Shown here piece after piece: positions 17,234-25,462 of a DNA stretch of 62,502 bases. A model generated the notes under the pieces. It made no database searches. It was given only the letters and a program-made list of their open reading frames with translations, and was not told the DNA's origin. Made by a program: the position numbers and the translations under genes. The stretch covers positions 1 through 62,502 of the forward strand of contig AYSC01000024.1 of NCBI GenBank assembly GCA_000503195.1, in the 5' to 3' direction. Numbering within the stretch: the stretch's first letter is position 1; every line of letters starts with the position of its first letter. Source of the DNA: Blastomonas sp. CACIA14H2 (lineage in GTDB: Bacteria > Pseudomonadota > Alphaproteobacteria > Sphingomonadales > Sphingomonadaceae).

Positions 17234-18194
17234 TGCGGCGCCCGGCGACGAGCCGGTCCGACAGGCGCCCTGCCGCCACCTCGGGATAGACTTCTGCCAG
17301 CTCGGCAAAGGCCACGCAGGCCTTCGGCTTCTCGTTCAGCTTGATCAGGGATTCGCCTAGGAAATAGAGGCTCTCGGGGGCGCGATCGCCCTTGGGCTCC
17401 TTCTCGTAATTCTCGGCGAACATCTTGGCCGCGGCACTGGGCTTGCCATCGTCGAGATAGGCGCGCCCCAGCAGGTTGCGGGTATAGCTGGAGCGCTTGT
17501 GCCTGGGATGCTTTTCCAGCGTGAAGCGAAGCTGCGCCTGCGCCTCGGGGAAGAATTTCGCTTCCCACAGGCGATAGCCATACAGATAGGCATCCTCGCC
17601 CGCATCGGCGCTCTGCGGCTTTTCGATCTTCGAGACCGCTGCGATGCGTTCGGCGCTGGGTGCGGCCGCAGCCGTGGTCGCAGCGGCGGGCGTGACCGGA
17701 CGCGTGGTCGCGCCACCCGCGCCGGGCGCGCTCGGCGTGACCGCGGTGGCCGGGGGAGCACTGGCGGCAGCGGCGGCGGCCGCCGCCTGCTTCGCCTGCT
17801 CCTCGAGCTGCAACAGGCGCTTTTCGAGCTGGCCGATCTTGAACCCGTTCTCCTCGGTCTGCGCGGTCAGCCGGGTGATTTGCGTTTCCAGCGTGTCGAC
17901 CCGCTGCAGCAGGTCGGTCAGCGGCGCGCTGGCCGAGACCCCATTGGGCGTCGGTGTCGTTGCCGGGGCGCTGATCTCGGGCTCGAAGAACCGGTCGGAC
18001 GCGCCCGGAAACACCTTGCGCTGGACGGCGCGCATTTCCGATTCCAGCTTCTTCACGCGCGGCTCGAGCGGAGCCGCCTGCGCGGCCGCCGGGCTGGCCG
18101 AAGCGATCAGCGCCGCGACCATCGTGCCCGCCAGCAATCGGGCAGTACGACCGATCCGACGCGGAAAAACGGGAGAAGTTCGGGCGATCATCAT
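17217..18194 (-). CDS. cpoB: Cell division coordinator CpoB / Tol-Pal system protein YbgF
   Basis: Periplasmic protein that links the Tol-Pal constriction machinery to peptidoglycan synthesis. The 325-residue product has a cleavable-type signal ending ASPAAAQA (~residue 40), a trimerising coiled coil (about 100-140, LLQRVDTLETQITRL...GQLEKRLLQLEEQAKQ), a long Ala/Pro/Thr linker and C-terminal TPR repeats starting near AYLYGYRLWEAKFFPEAQAQL. No tol or pal genes are visible upstream; the gene is instead the first of the ybgF-tilS-ftsH cluster. Start ATG at 18194 (second ATG at 18191 equally possible). Confidence 0.9.
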   Translation of the reverse strand: MMIARTSPVFPRRIGRTARLLAGTMVAALIASASPAAAQAAPLEPRVKKLESEMRAVQRKVFPGASDRFFEPEISAPATTPTPNGVSASAPLTDLLQRVDTLETQITRLTAQTEENGFKIGQLEKRLLQLEEQAKQAAAAAAAASAPPATAVTPSAPGAGGATTRPVTPAAATTAAAAPSAERIAAVSKIEKPQSADAGEDAYLYGYRLWEAKFFPEAQAQLRFTLEKHPRHKRSSYTRNLLGRAYLDDGKPSAAAKMFAENYEKEPKGDRAPESLYFLGESLIKLNEKPKACVAFAELAEVYPEVAAGRLSDRLVAGRRNAGCK

Positions 18195-18348
18195 GTCGGG
18201 CTCCAGCTCGAAAGAAACATCATGCGGTGCAAGCTATAAGGCCGTCACGGCATTCGTCAAAGCCGCGCGGCAAAAATTGAATGTCATGACGTCACTGAAC
18301 CGCGGTTGACTGAAATCGCCGCTTGCGGGCTGGCATGCCCAGCTGCTT

Positions 18349-19245
18349 TCAGCCCTCGGTCGTCGCCGACGCGCCTGCCTGCGACGGCTCTCCTGCGGGA
18401 GCGGGAGCGGCGGGGCGAGCCATCAGCGCGGCCGCGGTCACCGGCACGTCCTTGACCGCGATTTCGGATGTGCCGAGCGGTGGTACCGTGCGTCCACCCA
18501 CGGTAATCTCGAATGCGTCGGGTCGACCGGTCCAGACCTGCGGGTTGACCGCGTCGGCCGGCACGACATATTGCTCGCCAAGCGCCATCTGCTTCTGCAT
18601 CAGCTGCTTGCCTTCGCCATCGTAGAACTTGATCCAGATATTGTCTTCGGTCGCGGTAAACACGACCTCGGCCTTGGGATCGACCGCCGGCGCCGCCGAC
18701 ACCGCGCCAGCAGGCCTGGGCCTGGCGGGCGCCGCATCGCTCGCCGATGCCGCGTCGGCCGCCTGGGCGAGTTCCTCGACATTGGCCGCCGGGAACAGAT
18801 AGCTGCGCCAGATTCCGAAACCGGCGAGCAGGATCACCGCCCCCGTCACCGCGGCGAGCAGCGCCAGCTTGGCCGACGGGACCTTGCTCGGCTCGTCGAG
18901 ATCGAACTGGGTGACCTCGCGCGTGGGGACATGCGACGCACCGCCCAGCGCCACGCGGATCTGCTGGGCAATCTCCTCTTCGGGCAGGTCGACCGCGCGC
19001 GCATAGGCCTTGCCGAAGCCGATCGCATAGGTGCGACCAGGCAGCGTCTCGAACTTGCCCGCTTCCATCGCCTCGAGATGGCGCATCGGGATGCGGGTGC
19101 GCGAAGCGATATCGCTCAGCGTCAGATTGTGCGCCACACGAGCCGCAGCCAGCCGTTCACCGACATGCGCCGGGGGGAACAGGTCGCCCGTCGTCGCACC
19201 ATCGTCGGATGACGCAGCATTTGCGTTATTGGCCGTGTCGGACAC
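18349..19245 (-). CDS. RodZ-like helix-turn-helix membrane protein (DUF4115)
   Basis: A ~298-residue protein with a cytoplasmic XRE/Cro-type HTH (VGERLAAARVAHNLTLSDIASRTRIPMRHLEAMEAG), one membrane helix (LALLAAVTGAVILLAGFGIW) and a periplasmic C-terminal DUF4115 beta domain containing FTATEDNIWIKFYDGEGKQL and a glycine-rich GGRTVPPLG. RodZ anchors MreB filaments in rod-shaped cells; whether this copy does so is inferred from architecture only. The GTG at 19245 has GGGAG upstream and is preferred to the ATG at 19293, which follows CTCCCCC instead of a ribosome-binding site. Confidence 0.82.
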   Translation of the reverse strand: MSDTANNANAASSDDGATTGDLFPPAHVGERLAAARVAHNLTLSDIASRTRIPMRHLEAMEAGKFETLPGRTYAIGFGKAYARAVDLPEEEIAQQIRVALGGASHVPTREVTQFDLDEPSKVPSAKLALLAAVTGAVILLAGFGIWRSYLFPAANVEELAQAADAASASDAAPARPRPAGAVSAAPAVDPKAEVVFTATEDNIWIKFYDGEGKQLMQKQMALGEQYVVPADAVNPQVWTGRPDAFEITVGGRTVPPLGTSEIAVKDVPVTAAALMARPAAPAPAGEPSQAGASATTEG

Positions 19246-19411
19246 GTTTGCGCTCCCGATCCGGGTGGCCCCGGTTATTCTGTTTCGCTCCATGGGGGAG
19301 AAACATGAACCAACCTCGAAGTCAACGCAATTGGCCGATTCTTAACCTTCCGGGACATGAAAACAGGTGTAACATCGGTGACATGCCAGCACGAGCGCAA
19401 AGGATTGCGGC

Positions 19412-21694
19412 TCAGCCCAGTTCCACGCCCTGCGCAATGGCCCAATCCTGCAACACCTCGCGCATATTGGCAGGGGGATAAGCCAGCATCTCGTCCATCT
19501 TCGCAGCCGCCGACTGCAGGTCGAGCGAGCGTACCATCGCCTTGATGGGCCCCACCGCGGCAGGGGTGATCGACAGCCGGCGAATGCCCACCGCGAGCAG
19601 CGCCAGTGCCTCGAGCTGCCGCCCGCCCATTTCTCCGCACACGGTCAGGTCGATGCTGTACGGCTCGACCGATTTCACCACGCGGCGGATGAAGCGCAGG
19701 ATGGCGGGCGAGATCCAATCATAGCGCTGCGCGAGCTTGGGATGTGCGCGATCGGCCGCCAGCAGGAACTGGGTCAGGTCGTTGGTGCCGATCGACAGGA
19801 AATCGATCTTCGGCCCCAATATGTCGAGCGTCTCGGCAAGCGCAGGCACTTCCAGCATCGCGCCGAACCGGATGCGGTCGGGCAGCAGCTTCTTTCGCCC
19901 TTTCAGGAACAGGAGCTGGTCGTCGAACACCTGGCGCGCCGCATCGAACTCCCAGGGTTCGGCGATCATCGGGAACATGACGTTCAGCGTGCGCCCGGCC
20001 GCCGCCTCGATCAGCGCGCGCGCCTGCACCTTGAGCAGCCCGTCGCGCTCGAGCGCGACGCGCACCGCGCGCCAGCCCATGGCGGGGTTTTCCTCGCCCG
20101 GTCCATCTTCGCGCAGATAGGGCAAGGACTTGTCGCCGCCGATATCGACGGTGCGGAAGATCACCGGCTTCTCGCCCGCCGCCTCGAGCACGTCGCGATA
20201 GAGCCGCAGCTGCCTTTCGCGCTGCGGCAGCGTGGCGGACACGAGAAACTGGAACTCGGTGCGGAACAGCCCCACCCCATCAGCCCCGGTCACCGCGAGA
20301 TGCGCGATGTCGTCGCGCAGGCCCGCATTGATCAGCACGTCGATGCGCGTTCCGTCCCTGGTGCGCGGCTCGACATCGCGCAGCGCCGCATAGGCGGCCT
20401 GCTTTTCGCGGCTGCGCAGGAACTTGGCCTCGAACGCCTCGATCACCTGCGGTGCGGGTCGGATGAGCACCGAATTCTCGTTGGTGTCGATCAGCAGATG
20501 GTCGTCCTGCCGCACCTGGTGCAGGATGTTGCGCATCCGGCCCATCACCGGGATGCCCATCGCGCGCGCGACGATGGTGACGTGCGCGGTCAGCGACCCT
20601 TCCTCGAGGATCACGCCCTTCAGCCGCCGCCGGTCATATTCGAGCAGTTCGGCCGGACCCAGATTGCGCGCGATCAGGATCGTGTCCTGCCTCAATCCCA
20701 TCTGTGCGGCGGTGCCGATCTGGCCCGAGACGATGCGCAGCAGCCGGTTGGACAGGTCCTCCAGATCGTGCATCCGGTCGGCGAGCAGCGGGTCGTCGAT
20801 CTGCCGCATCCGCATGCGGGTGCGCTGCTGCACGCGCTCGATCGCGGCCTCGGCGGTGAGGCCGCTGTCAATCGCCTCGTTGATCCGCCGCGACCAGCCC
20901 TCGTCATAGGCGAACATCTTGTAGGTCTCGAGCACCTCGTCATGCTCGCCGCCGGTACCGAATTCGGCCTGACTCGCCATCTTGTCGATCTGCTCGCGCA
21001 TCTTGATGAAGGCCGAATAGACGCGCTGGCGCTCGGCCTCGACATCCTCGGCGACGACATGCTCGATGGTGATGCGCGGCTGGTGGAAGACCGCCTTGCC
21101 ACTGGCCAGCCCCGCGACCAGCGGAAAGCCCATCTCGCGCTGCGAATGCGTCAGCTCCGCACCGCCGTCGAACGCCCCCTGCGCATCGACAAGCCCGGCA
21201 TTGGCGATCAGTTCGGACAGCACCATCGCCACCGTCTGCATCGCCTCGATCTCGACCTCGAGATAGCGGCGCGGCTCGACATGCTGGATGCACAGCACGC
21301 CCACCGCGCGCTCCATCCGCACGATCGGCACGCCGGCAAAGCTGTGGAACTTTTCCTCGCCGGTTTCGGGGCGATACTGGAAATCGGGATGCGCGGTCGC
21401 CTCGGCGAGGTTCAGCGTCTCGACATTCTTGGCGATCGTGCCGGTCAACCCCTGGCCCAGCGCCAGCTTGGTGACGTGCACCGCCTCCTGGTTGAGGCCG
21501 CGCGTCGCGAACAGCTCGAGCACGCCTTCGCGCAAAAGATAGATCGAGCAAACCTCGCTGTTCAGCGAATCCCCGATGATGTCGACCACCTGGTTGAGCT
21601 TGGCCTGCGCGTTGGTGCGCGCGGCCATCACATCGTGGAGCCGGGTCAGGATGTTGCGGGCGGCAAGCGTGGCGTTGATCTGGGCTTCGGACAT
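19412..21694 (-). CDS. ptsP: Phosphoenolpyruvate-protein phosphotransferase PtsP (EI-Ntr)
   Basis: First enzyme of the nitrogen-related PTS: it takes phosphate from PEP and passes it to NPr, relaying carbon/nitrogen status. The 760-residue protein starts with a GAF domain (about 15-165), which in this family binds glutamine. Then follow the EI N-domain with the phosphorylated histidine His371 in GSLTAHVTIVARAMGIPVMG, and a C-terminal PEP-binding barrel with LFRTEFQFL, VIFRTVDIGGDK and FLSIGTNDLTQFLLAADR. No NPr or EIIA-Ntr gene is in the window. Confidence 0.95.
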   Translation of the reverse strand: MSEAQINATLAARNILTRLHDVMAARTNAQAKLNQVVDIIGDSLNSEVCSIYLLREGVLELFATRGLNQEAVHVTKLALGQGLTGTIAKNVETLNLAEATAHPDFQYRPETGEEKFHSFAGVPIVRMERAVGVLCIQHVEPRRYLEVEIEAMQTVAMVLSELIANAGLVDAQGAFDGGAELTHSQREMGFPLVAGLASGKAVFHQPRITIEHVVAEDVEAERQRVYSAFIKMREQIDKMASQAEFGTGGEHDEVLETYKMFAYDEGWSRRINEAIDSGLTAEAAIERVQQRTRMRMRQIDDPLLADRMHDLEDLSNRLLRIVSGQIGTAAQMGLRQDTILIARNLGPAELLEYDRRRLKGVILEEGSLTAHVTIVARAMGIPVMGRMRNILHQVRQDDHLLIDTNENSVLIRPAPQVIEAFEAKFLRSREKQAAYAALRDVEPRTRDGTRIDVLINAGLRDDIAHLAVTGADGVGLFRTEFQFLVSATLPQRERQLRLYRDVLEAAGEKPVIFRTVDIGGDKSLPYLREDGPGEENPAMGWRAVRVALERDGLLKVQARALIEAAAGRTLNVMFPMIAEPWEFDAARQVFDDQLLFLKGRKKLLPDRIRFGAMLEVPALAETLDILGPKIDFLSIGTNDLTQFLLAADRAHPKLAQRYDWISPAILRFIRRVVKSVEPYSIDLTVCGEMGGRQLEALALLAVGIRRLSITPAAVGPIKAMVRSLDLQSAAAKMDEMLAYPPANMREVLQDWAIAQGVELG

Positions 21695-21777
21695 GCCAGC
21701 GGTCTAGCACGCAGCAGCGCGGCGCGCCATCCGGGCAACCACCCGTTTTGGGGGTGATTTGGCGATGGACGGCTTGA

Positions 21778-21794
21778 TTGCTACAGTGTAGCAA
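21778..21794. promoter_or_regulatory. 17-bp palindrome upstream of DUF5694 gene (possible operator)
   Basis: TTGCTAC-AGT-GTAGCAA, a perfect 7-bp dyad located 33 bases before the proposed start. Its TACA-G-TGTA core resembles BlaI/CopY-type operators, but no such regulator is in the window. Confidence 0.4.
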
Positions 21795-21826
21795 CACAGC
21801 AATACACAATGTACTGGGAGGCTGCC

Positions 21827-22960
21827 TTGCCTGATCATTCGCGTGACACCCGTCGACCTGCTTGGGCCATCCCCTTCGCCGCCGCGCTGAGCCTCGCCGC
21901 TGCGGCGCCGGTTGCGGCGCAGGACTATCGGCAGGGCTTTCATCCCGACACGCTCAAGGGACCGCCCCAGGGTGCGCCGAACGAGGTGCTCGTGCTCGCC
22001 ACGCCCCATCTTTCCGGGTTGCCCGACAACATCACGCCCGCAAAGCTGGGCGCCCTGCTCGCGCCCTTGCTCGATCGCCTCGCCGCCTGGAAGCCCAGCG
22101 CCATTGCGACCGAGAACCTTTCGGGCCTGCAATGCGACAGCCTTCGCCGCTATCCGCAGCGTTATGCCGAAACGGTCAGGGACTATTGCTTCGACCCATC
22201 GGCGGCAGCCGCGGCGACCGGGCTGGACGTGCCCGCCGCCAACGCCGAGGCCGAGCGTCTGCTGGCAAACTGGCCGGCGGCGCCATCGCCCGCCGAGCGG
22301 CGGCATCTCGCCGCGATCCTGCTCGCGGCGGGAGAACCCGGTTCGGCGATGGTGCAATGGCTGCGATTGGCCCCCGGCGACCGCAAGCCAGCCGATGGCC
22401 TGACCGAGCCCCTGGTCGCATCGCTCGACAAGATGCTCGCACGCCGGAACGAGACCTATCAGATCGCGGCGGCCTTGGCGGCGAAGCTCGGACTGGAGCG
22501 GCTGTGGAGCGTGGATGACCACAGCGCCGATACACCCCCACCCAGCGACCCGGCCGAGAGCAAGGCCTTCGAACAGGCCATCACCACCGCCTGGGACAAT
22601 CCGGCCACCCGGATGCGCAGGCAGATGAGCGATGCGCTGGAGGCCCGTCTGGAGCAGCCCGATGGCATGCTGAACCTGTATTGTGCCTATAATGCACCCG
22701 ATGGCCCGATGCTGGCCTATCTATCGGATTTCGGTGCGGCGCTGGCCGATCCATCTCCGCAGGGCTTCGGTCGCCAGTATCTGGGCTTCTGGGAAACGCG
22801 GAACCTGCGGATGGTCGCGAACATGCGCGACGTGTTGGGCCGCTATCCGGGCACGCGGATGCTCACCGTCGTGGGAGCATCGCACAAGGGCTATTACGAG
22901 GCCTATCTCGACCAGATGCACGATGTCCGGCTGGTCGATCCGCTGGCGGTGCTGCGATAG
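21827..22960 (+). CDS. DUF5694 family secreted protein
   Basis: A ~377-residue exported protein of the DUF5694 family, distantly related to TraB/ChaN-like proteins. After a signal peptide ending APVAAQ it shows EVLVLATPHLSGLPDN near the start of the mature protein. The C-terminal block reads FWETRNLRMVANMRDVLGRYPGTRMLTVVGASHKGYY, the family's most conserved segment. The histidine and glutamate in these two blocks are candidate active-site residues. The TTG at 21827 has GGGAGG at good spacing; the ATG at 21809 lacks a site. Reaction unknown. Confidence 0.75.
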   Translation: MPDHSRDTRRPAWAIPFAAALSLAAAAPVAAQDYRQGFHPDTLKGPPQGAPNEVLVLATPHLSGLPDNITPAKLGALLAPLLDRLAAWKPSAIATENLSGLQCDSLRRYPQRYAETVRDYCFDPSAAAAATGLDVPAANAEAERLLANWPAAPSPAERRHLAAILLAAGEPGSAMVQWLRLAPGDRKPADGLTEPLVASLDKMLARRNETYQIAAALAAKLGLERLWSVDDHSADTPPPSDPAESKAFEQAITTAWDNPATRMRRQMSDALEARLEQPDGMLNLYCAYNAPDGPMLAYLSDFGAALADPSPQGFGRQYLGFWETRNLRMVANMRDVLGRYPGTRMLTVVGASHKGYYEAYLDQMHDVRLVDPLAVLR

Positions 22961-23092
22961 GAGCGGCAAGGCGCGCCCCCGTCGCCCGACGCGCGCTCTG
23001 CCCCCGGTCGAAAAAAGACCTTGCAGGCGCGCCGGGCGGTTTTGCGGTCGCCAGGCCCCCCGGCCGACAACCGCGGTAATCAGATCAGCCGA

Positions 23093-23251
23093 TCAATGCA
23101 GGCTGATCTCTTCCTTGATGCGCAATTTCTGCTTCTTGAGCTTGGCGATCAGCGCCGTGTCGGGCGCAGGTCGGCGTTCTTCGTCGTGGATCATCCGTTC
23201 GATACCAGCATGCTTGGCCTTGAGGGCTTCGGTATGACTGTCGTTCAGCAT
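23093..23251 (-). CDS. DUF465 (YdcH-like) family small protein
   Basis: A 52-residue helical protein: MLNDSHTEALKAKHAGIERMIHDEERRPAPD followed by TALIAKLKKQKLRIKEEI, the L-K-K-x-K-L-x-x-K-E-E-I end being diagnostic of the DUF465/YdcH family. These form short helical hairpins of unknown role. An AAGGAG ribosome-binding site precedes the ATG. A second family member (23458-23655) is divergently transcribed 206 bases away. Confidence 0.85.
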   Translation of the reverse strand: MLNDSHTEALKAKHAGIERMIHDEERRPAPDTALIAKLKKQKLRIKEEISLH

Positions 23252-23457
23252 GTATGTCTCCTTCGACTCGTTGCCTTCTCATCTTTGGGGGGATGATCTA
23301 AACATAAAATTTCCGGCCTGTCTGTGGCGTTATGCACAGGCGCGCTTGCATTGCGGCGAAACATTCCATAACCGCGATAACCGGCAGGCCTTGTGCCTGC
23401 GCTATGGCGATTCCGTGCCTTTTCCGGGCCGGGCTGTGGTGGGGAAAGGGCGCGGAT

Positions 23458-23655
23458 GTGACAGAGGAAGAAGTCCGGCAGAAGCTGGCCTCGCTGCGCA
23501 TCGAACATCGCGACCTCGATCATGCCATCGTCGCGCTCAGCAACGGCGGCACGCCCGACATGCTGCAGCTGGCTCGGCTCAAGAAGCGCAAGCTGCTGCT
23601 CCGCGACCAGATCGCGATCCTCGAAGACTATCTGATCCCCGATATCATCGCCTGA
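23458..23655 (+). CDS. DUF465 (YdcH-like) family small protein
   Basis: A 65-residue helical hairpin protein, GTG start: MTEEEVRQKLASLRIEHRDLDHAIVAL then TPDMLQLARLKKRKLLLRDQIAILED. The EHRDLDHAI and RLKKRKLxLRDQI blocks are the DUF465 signatures. It is divergent from the other DUF465 gene and 113 bases upstream of the RcdA gene in the same direction. Function unknown. Confidence 0.85.
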   Translation: MTEEEVRQKLASLRIEHRDLDHAIVALSNGGTPDMLQLARLKKRKLLLRDQIAILEDYLIPDIIA

Positions 23656-23768
23656 GCGGGTTCACGCCTGACGGGACGGGTGTTCCGACTTGACACAAAG
23701 CCCCGGATTGGCGGCTTAACCATGTCTTTGCGCTGTGCAGCCCGGCGCGGATTTGGCAGATAACGCGC

Positions 23769-24248
23769 ATGGAAAGCGTTCAATCCCCTTTCACCGCCAA
23801 GCTGGTCGAGTCGCTCTATGTCGAGGCGATGGTGCTGGCCGACGAGGCTCGCTCCTATTTCGAACTGACGGCCGAGCAGCAGGGAGTCGCGCAGCAGGAC
23901 GAGATCCGGATCGACATGTCGTGCGAGTCTTTGCGCGTGACCACGCGGCTGATGCATTCGATCGCCTGGTTGCTCAACCAGAAGGCGTTTTTTGCCGGCG
24001 AGCTTTCCGAGCACCAGTTGCGCGGGCGCAGCCGCTCGCTCGGCAAATGCAGCAGCAGCGACCCCTTTGTCGTCGCCCGCCTGCCCGCCGAGGCACAGCG
24101 ACTGGTGCACGAAACACAGCATCTGCTCGATCGGCTGGTGCGGCTGGAAAGATCGCTCGAGGCGGACCGGCTGGGCTTTGCCGAAGTCCAGGCGATGCAC
24201 CCGATGGTGCACCAGATGCAGGCGCGCCTGGCCAGCGAGCTCGCCTGA
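23769..24248 (+). CDS. rcdA: Regulator of CtrA degradation RcdA (DUF1465)
   Basis: A 159-residue helical protein of the DUF1465/RcdA family. In Caulobacter RcdA is an adaptor that binds CpdR-primed ClpXP and delivers CtrA for degradation during the cell cycle. Matching blocks are LVESLYVEAMVLADEARSYFEL (about 12-33), SCESLRVTTRLMHSIAWLLNQKAFFAGE (51-78) and the long C-terminal helix LVHETQHLLDRLVRLERSLE. The CpdR gene lies 12.6 kb away in the window. DUF1465 members outside Caulobacter are not all proven RcdA orthologues. Confidence 0.8.
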   Translation: MESVQSPFTAKLVESLYVEAMVLADEARSYFELTAEQQGVAQQDEIRIDMSCESLRVTTRLMHSIAWLLNQKAFFAGELSEHQLRGRSRSLGKCSSSDPFVVARLPAEAQRLVHETQHLLDRLVRLERSLEADRLGFAEVQAMHPMVHQMQARLASELA

Positions 24249-24300
24249 GCCGGGACACACGCTCACTCCTTGAAATGCCCGATTGCAATTCGCCCGCGCT

Positions 24301-24322
24301 TGTTTAATCGTGCGATTAAACA
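24301..24322. promoter_or_regulatory. Perfect palindromic operator TTTAATCG-TG-CGATTAAA
   Basis: A perfect 10-bp dyad with a TG centre; the inner 18 bases are TTTAATCGTGCGATTAAA (24303-24320), ending 35 bases before the phosphotransferase ATG. The size and symmetry fit a TetR-family operator. A 16/18 copy precedes the P450 gene (31851-31868), a 13/18 copy the esterase gene (45514-45531) and a 14/18 copy lies at 11476-11493. Confidence 0.65.
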
Positions 24323-24355
24323 GACGCCGGACGCGATCCGGCGGAAAGGAGAGCG

Positions 24356-25462
24356 ATGCAGGGTTTTCCTACCCGGGCGGAAGAGATCAGCCGCGACTGG
24401 TTGCAGTCTGCGCTCGACACGGCCACCGCACTCGATGGCGCGCAGATCGTATCGATCGACGTCGCGCCGATCGGCACCGGCCAGGTCGGCGATACGGTCA
24501 GGATCGCCCTCAGCTATGATCGCCCCGCCCCGCACGCCCCCGGCTCGGTAGCCGCCAAGCTGCCCTCGCGCGATGCTACCAGCCGCGCGACGGCGGCGCA
24601 GCTGCGGCTCTACCTGCATGAGGTCAATTTCTATGCCCGCGTCGCCCCGCTGATCCCGATGCGCGTGCCCAGGGCCTATTGCGCGCAGATCGACGATACG
24701 GGCAGCAATTTCATCCTGCTCTTCGAGGACCTGAGCCCGGCGCAGGTCGGCAACCAGCTGGCACCCTGCACGCTCGACCAGGCGCGCGCCGCGATCCGTC
24801 AGATGGCGCTGCTGCACGCCTCCACCGAGGGGCTCGCGATGCTGGACGAAGACTGGCTGCAACCCGATGTCGCGGCGCGCGAATGGATCATCCAGGCCTA
24901 TCCGGGCGCGCAGGCCATGTTCCGCGACCGCTATGCCGGCCAGATCGAAGCCGAATATCTCGACATCTGCGAGCAGCTCGCGGCGCATTGCGCCACCTGG
25001 TTCCAGTTCACTCCGGCGACGCGCTGCATCGTCCATGGTGATTATCGGCTGGACAACATGCTGTTCGACATTCGCGGCGGCGAAGAACCCATGGCGGTGG
25101 TGGACTGGCAGACCTGCGGCATCGGCGGCGGCACCAGCGATCTTGGCTATTTTCTCGGCACCGGCATCGGCGGCGATATGCGCCGCGCGCATGAAGACGA
25201 ACTGATCGAGCTCTACTGCGCCGAGATGACCCGGCTGGGCGTAGCGCGGTCGCGCGCGGACATCTGGGACGATTACCGCATCGGCGCGCTGTCGGGCCTG
25301 TCGACGGCGGTTTTCAGCGCCGCCTTTGTCGAGCGCACCGCGCGCGGCGATGCCAATTTCCTGTCCATGGCGCGCGGCGCGTGCAGCCTCGCGCGCGATC
25401 ATGACAGCATCGGCGCGCTGCTGCGCCACTCGGAAAAGCGAGCGGAGACAAGTCCATGCTGA
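24356..25462 (+). CDS. Phosphotransferase family protein (APH/EcKL-like kinase)
   Basis: A 368-residue protein kinase-like phosphotransferase of the aminoglycoside phosphotransferase/ecdysteroid-kinase-like group, cytoplasmic. The catalytic loop is HGDYRLDNML (Brenner motif) and the metal-binding aspartate follows in VVDWQTCGIGGGTSDLGYFL. The N-lobe has GTGQVGDTVRI and the lysine of SVAAKLPS. Its natural substrate is probably a small alcohol or lipid-like molecule rather than an antibiotic (inference from neighbours). The stop overlaps the start of the next gene by 7 bases, so they are translationally coupled. A palindromic operator lies just upstream. Confidence 0.87.
   Translation: MQGFPTRAEEISRDWLQSALDTATALDGAQIVSIDVAPIGTGQVGDTVRIALSYDRPAPHAPGSVAAKLPSRDATSRATAAQLRLYLHEVNFYARVAPLIPMRVPRAYCAQIDDTGSNFILLFEDLSPAQVGNQLAPCTLDQARAAIRQMALLHASTEGLAMLDEDWLQPDVAAREWIIQAYPGAQAMFRDRYAGQIEAEYLDICEQLAAHCATWFQFTPATRCIVHGDYRLDNMLFDIRGGEEPMAVVDWQTCGIGGGTSDLGYFLGTGIGGDMRRAHEDELIELYCAEMTRLGVARSRADIWDDYRIGALSGLSTAVFSAAFVERTARGDANFLSMARGACSLARDHDSIGALLRHSEKRAETSPC

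Noticed and set aside
19742-21757. A 671-codon open frame on the + strand
   Set aside because: Antisense to ptsP, whose domains are complete; no recognisable protein features.
24356-25462. Antibiotic resistance kinase
   Set aside because: The Brenner motif is shared by the whole phosphotransferase superfamily; context and length point to the EcKL-like metabolic branch.
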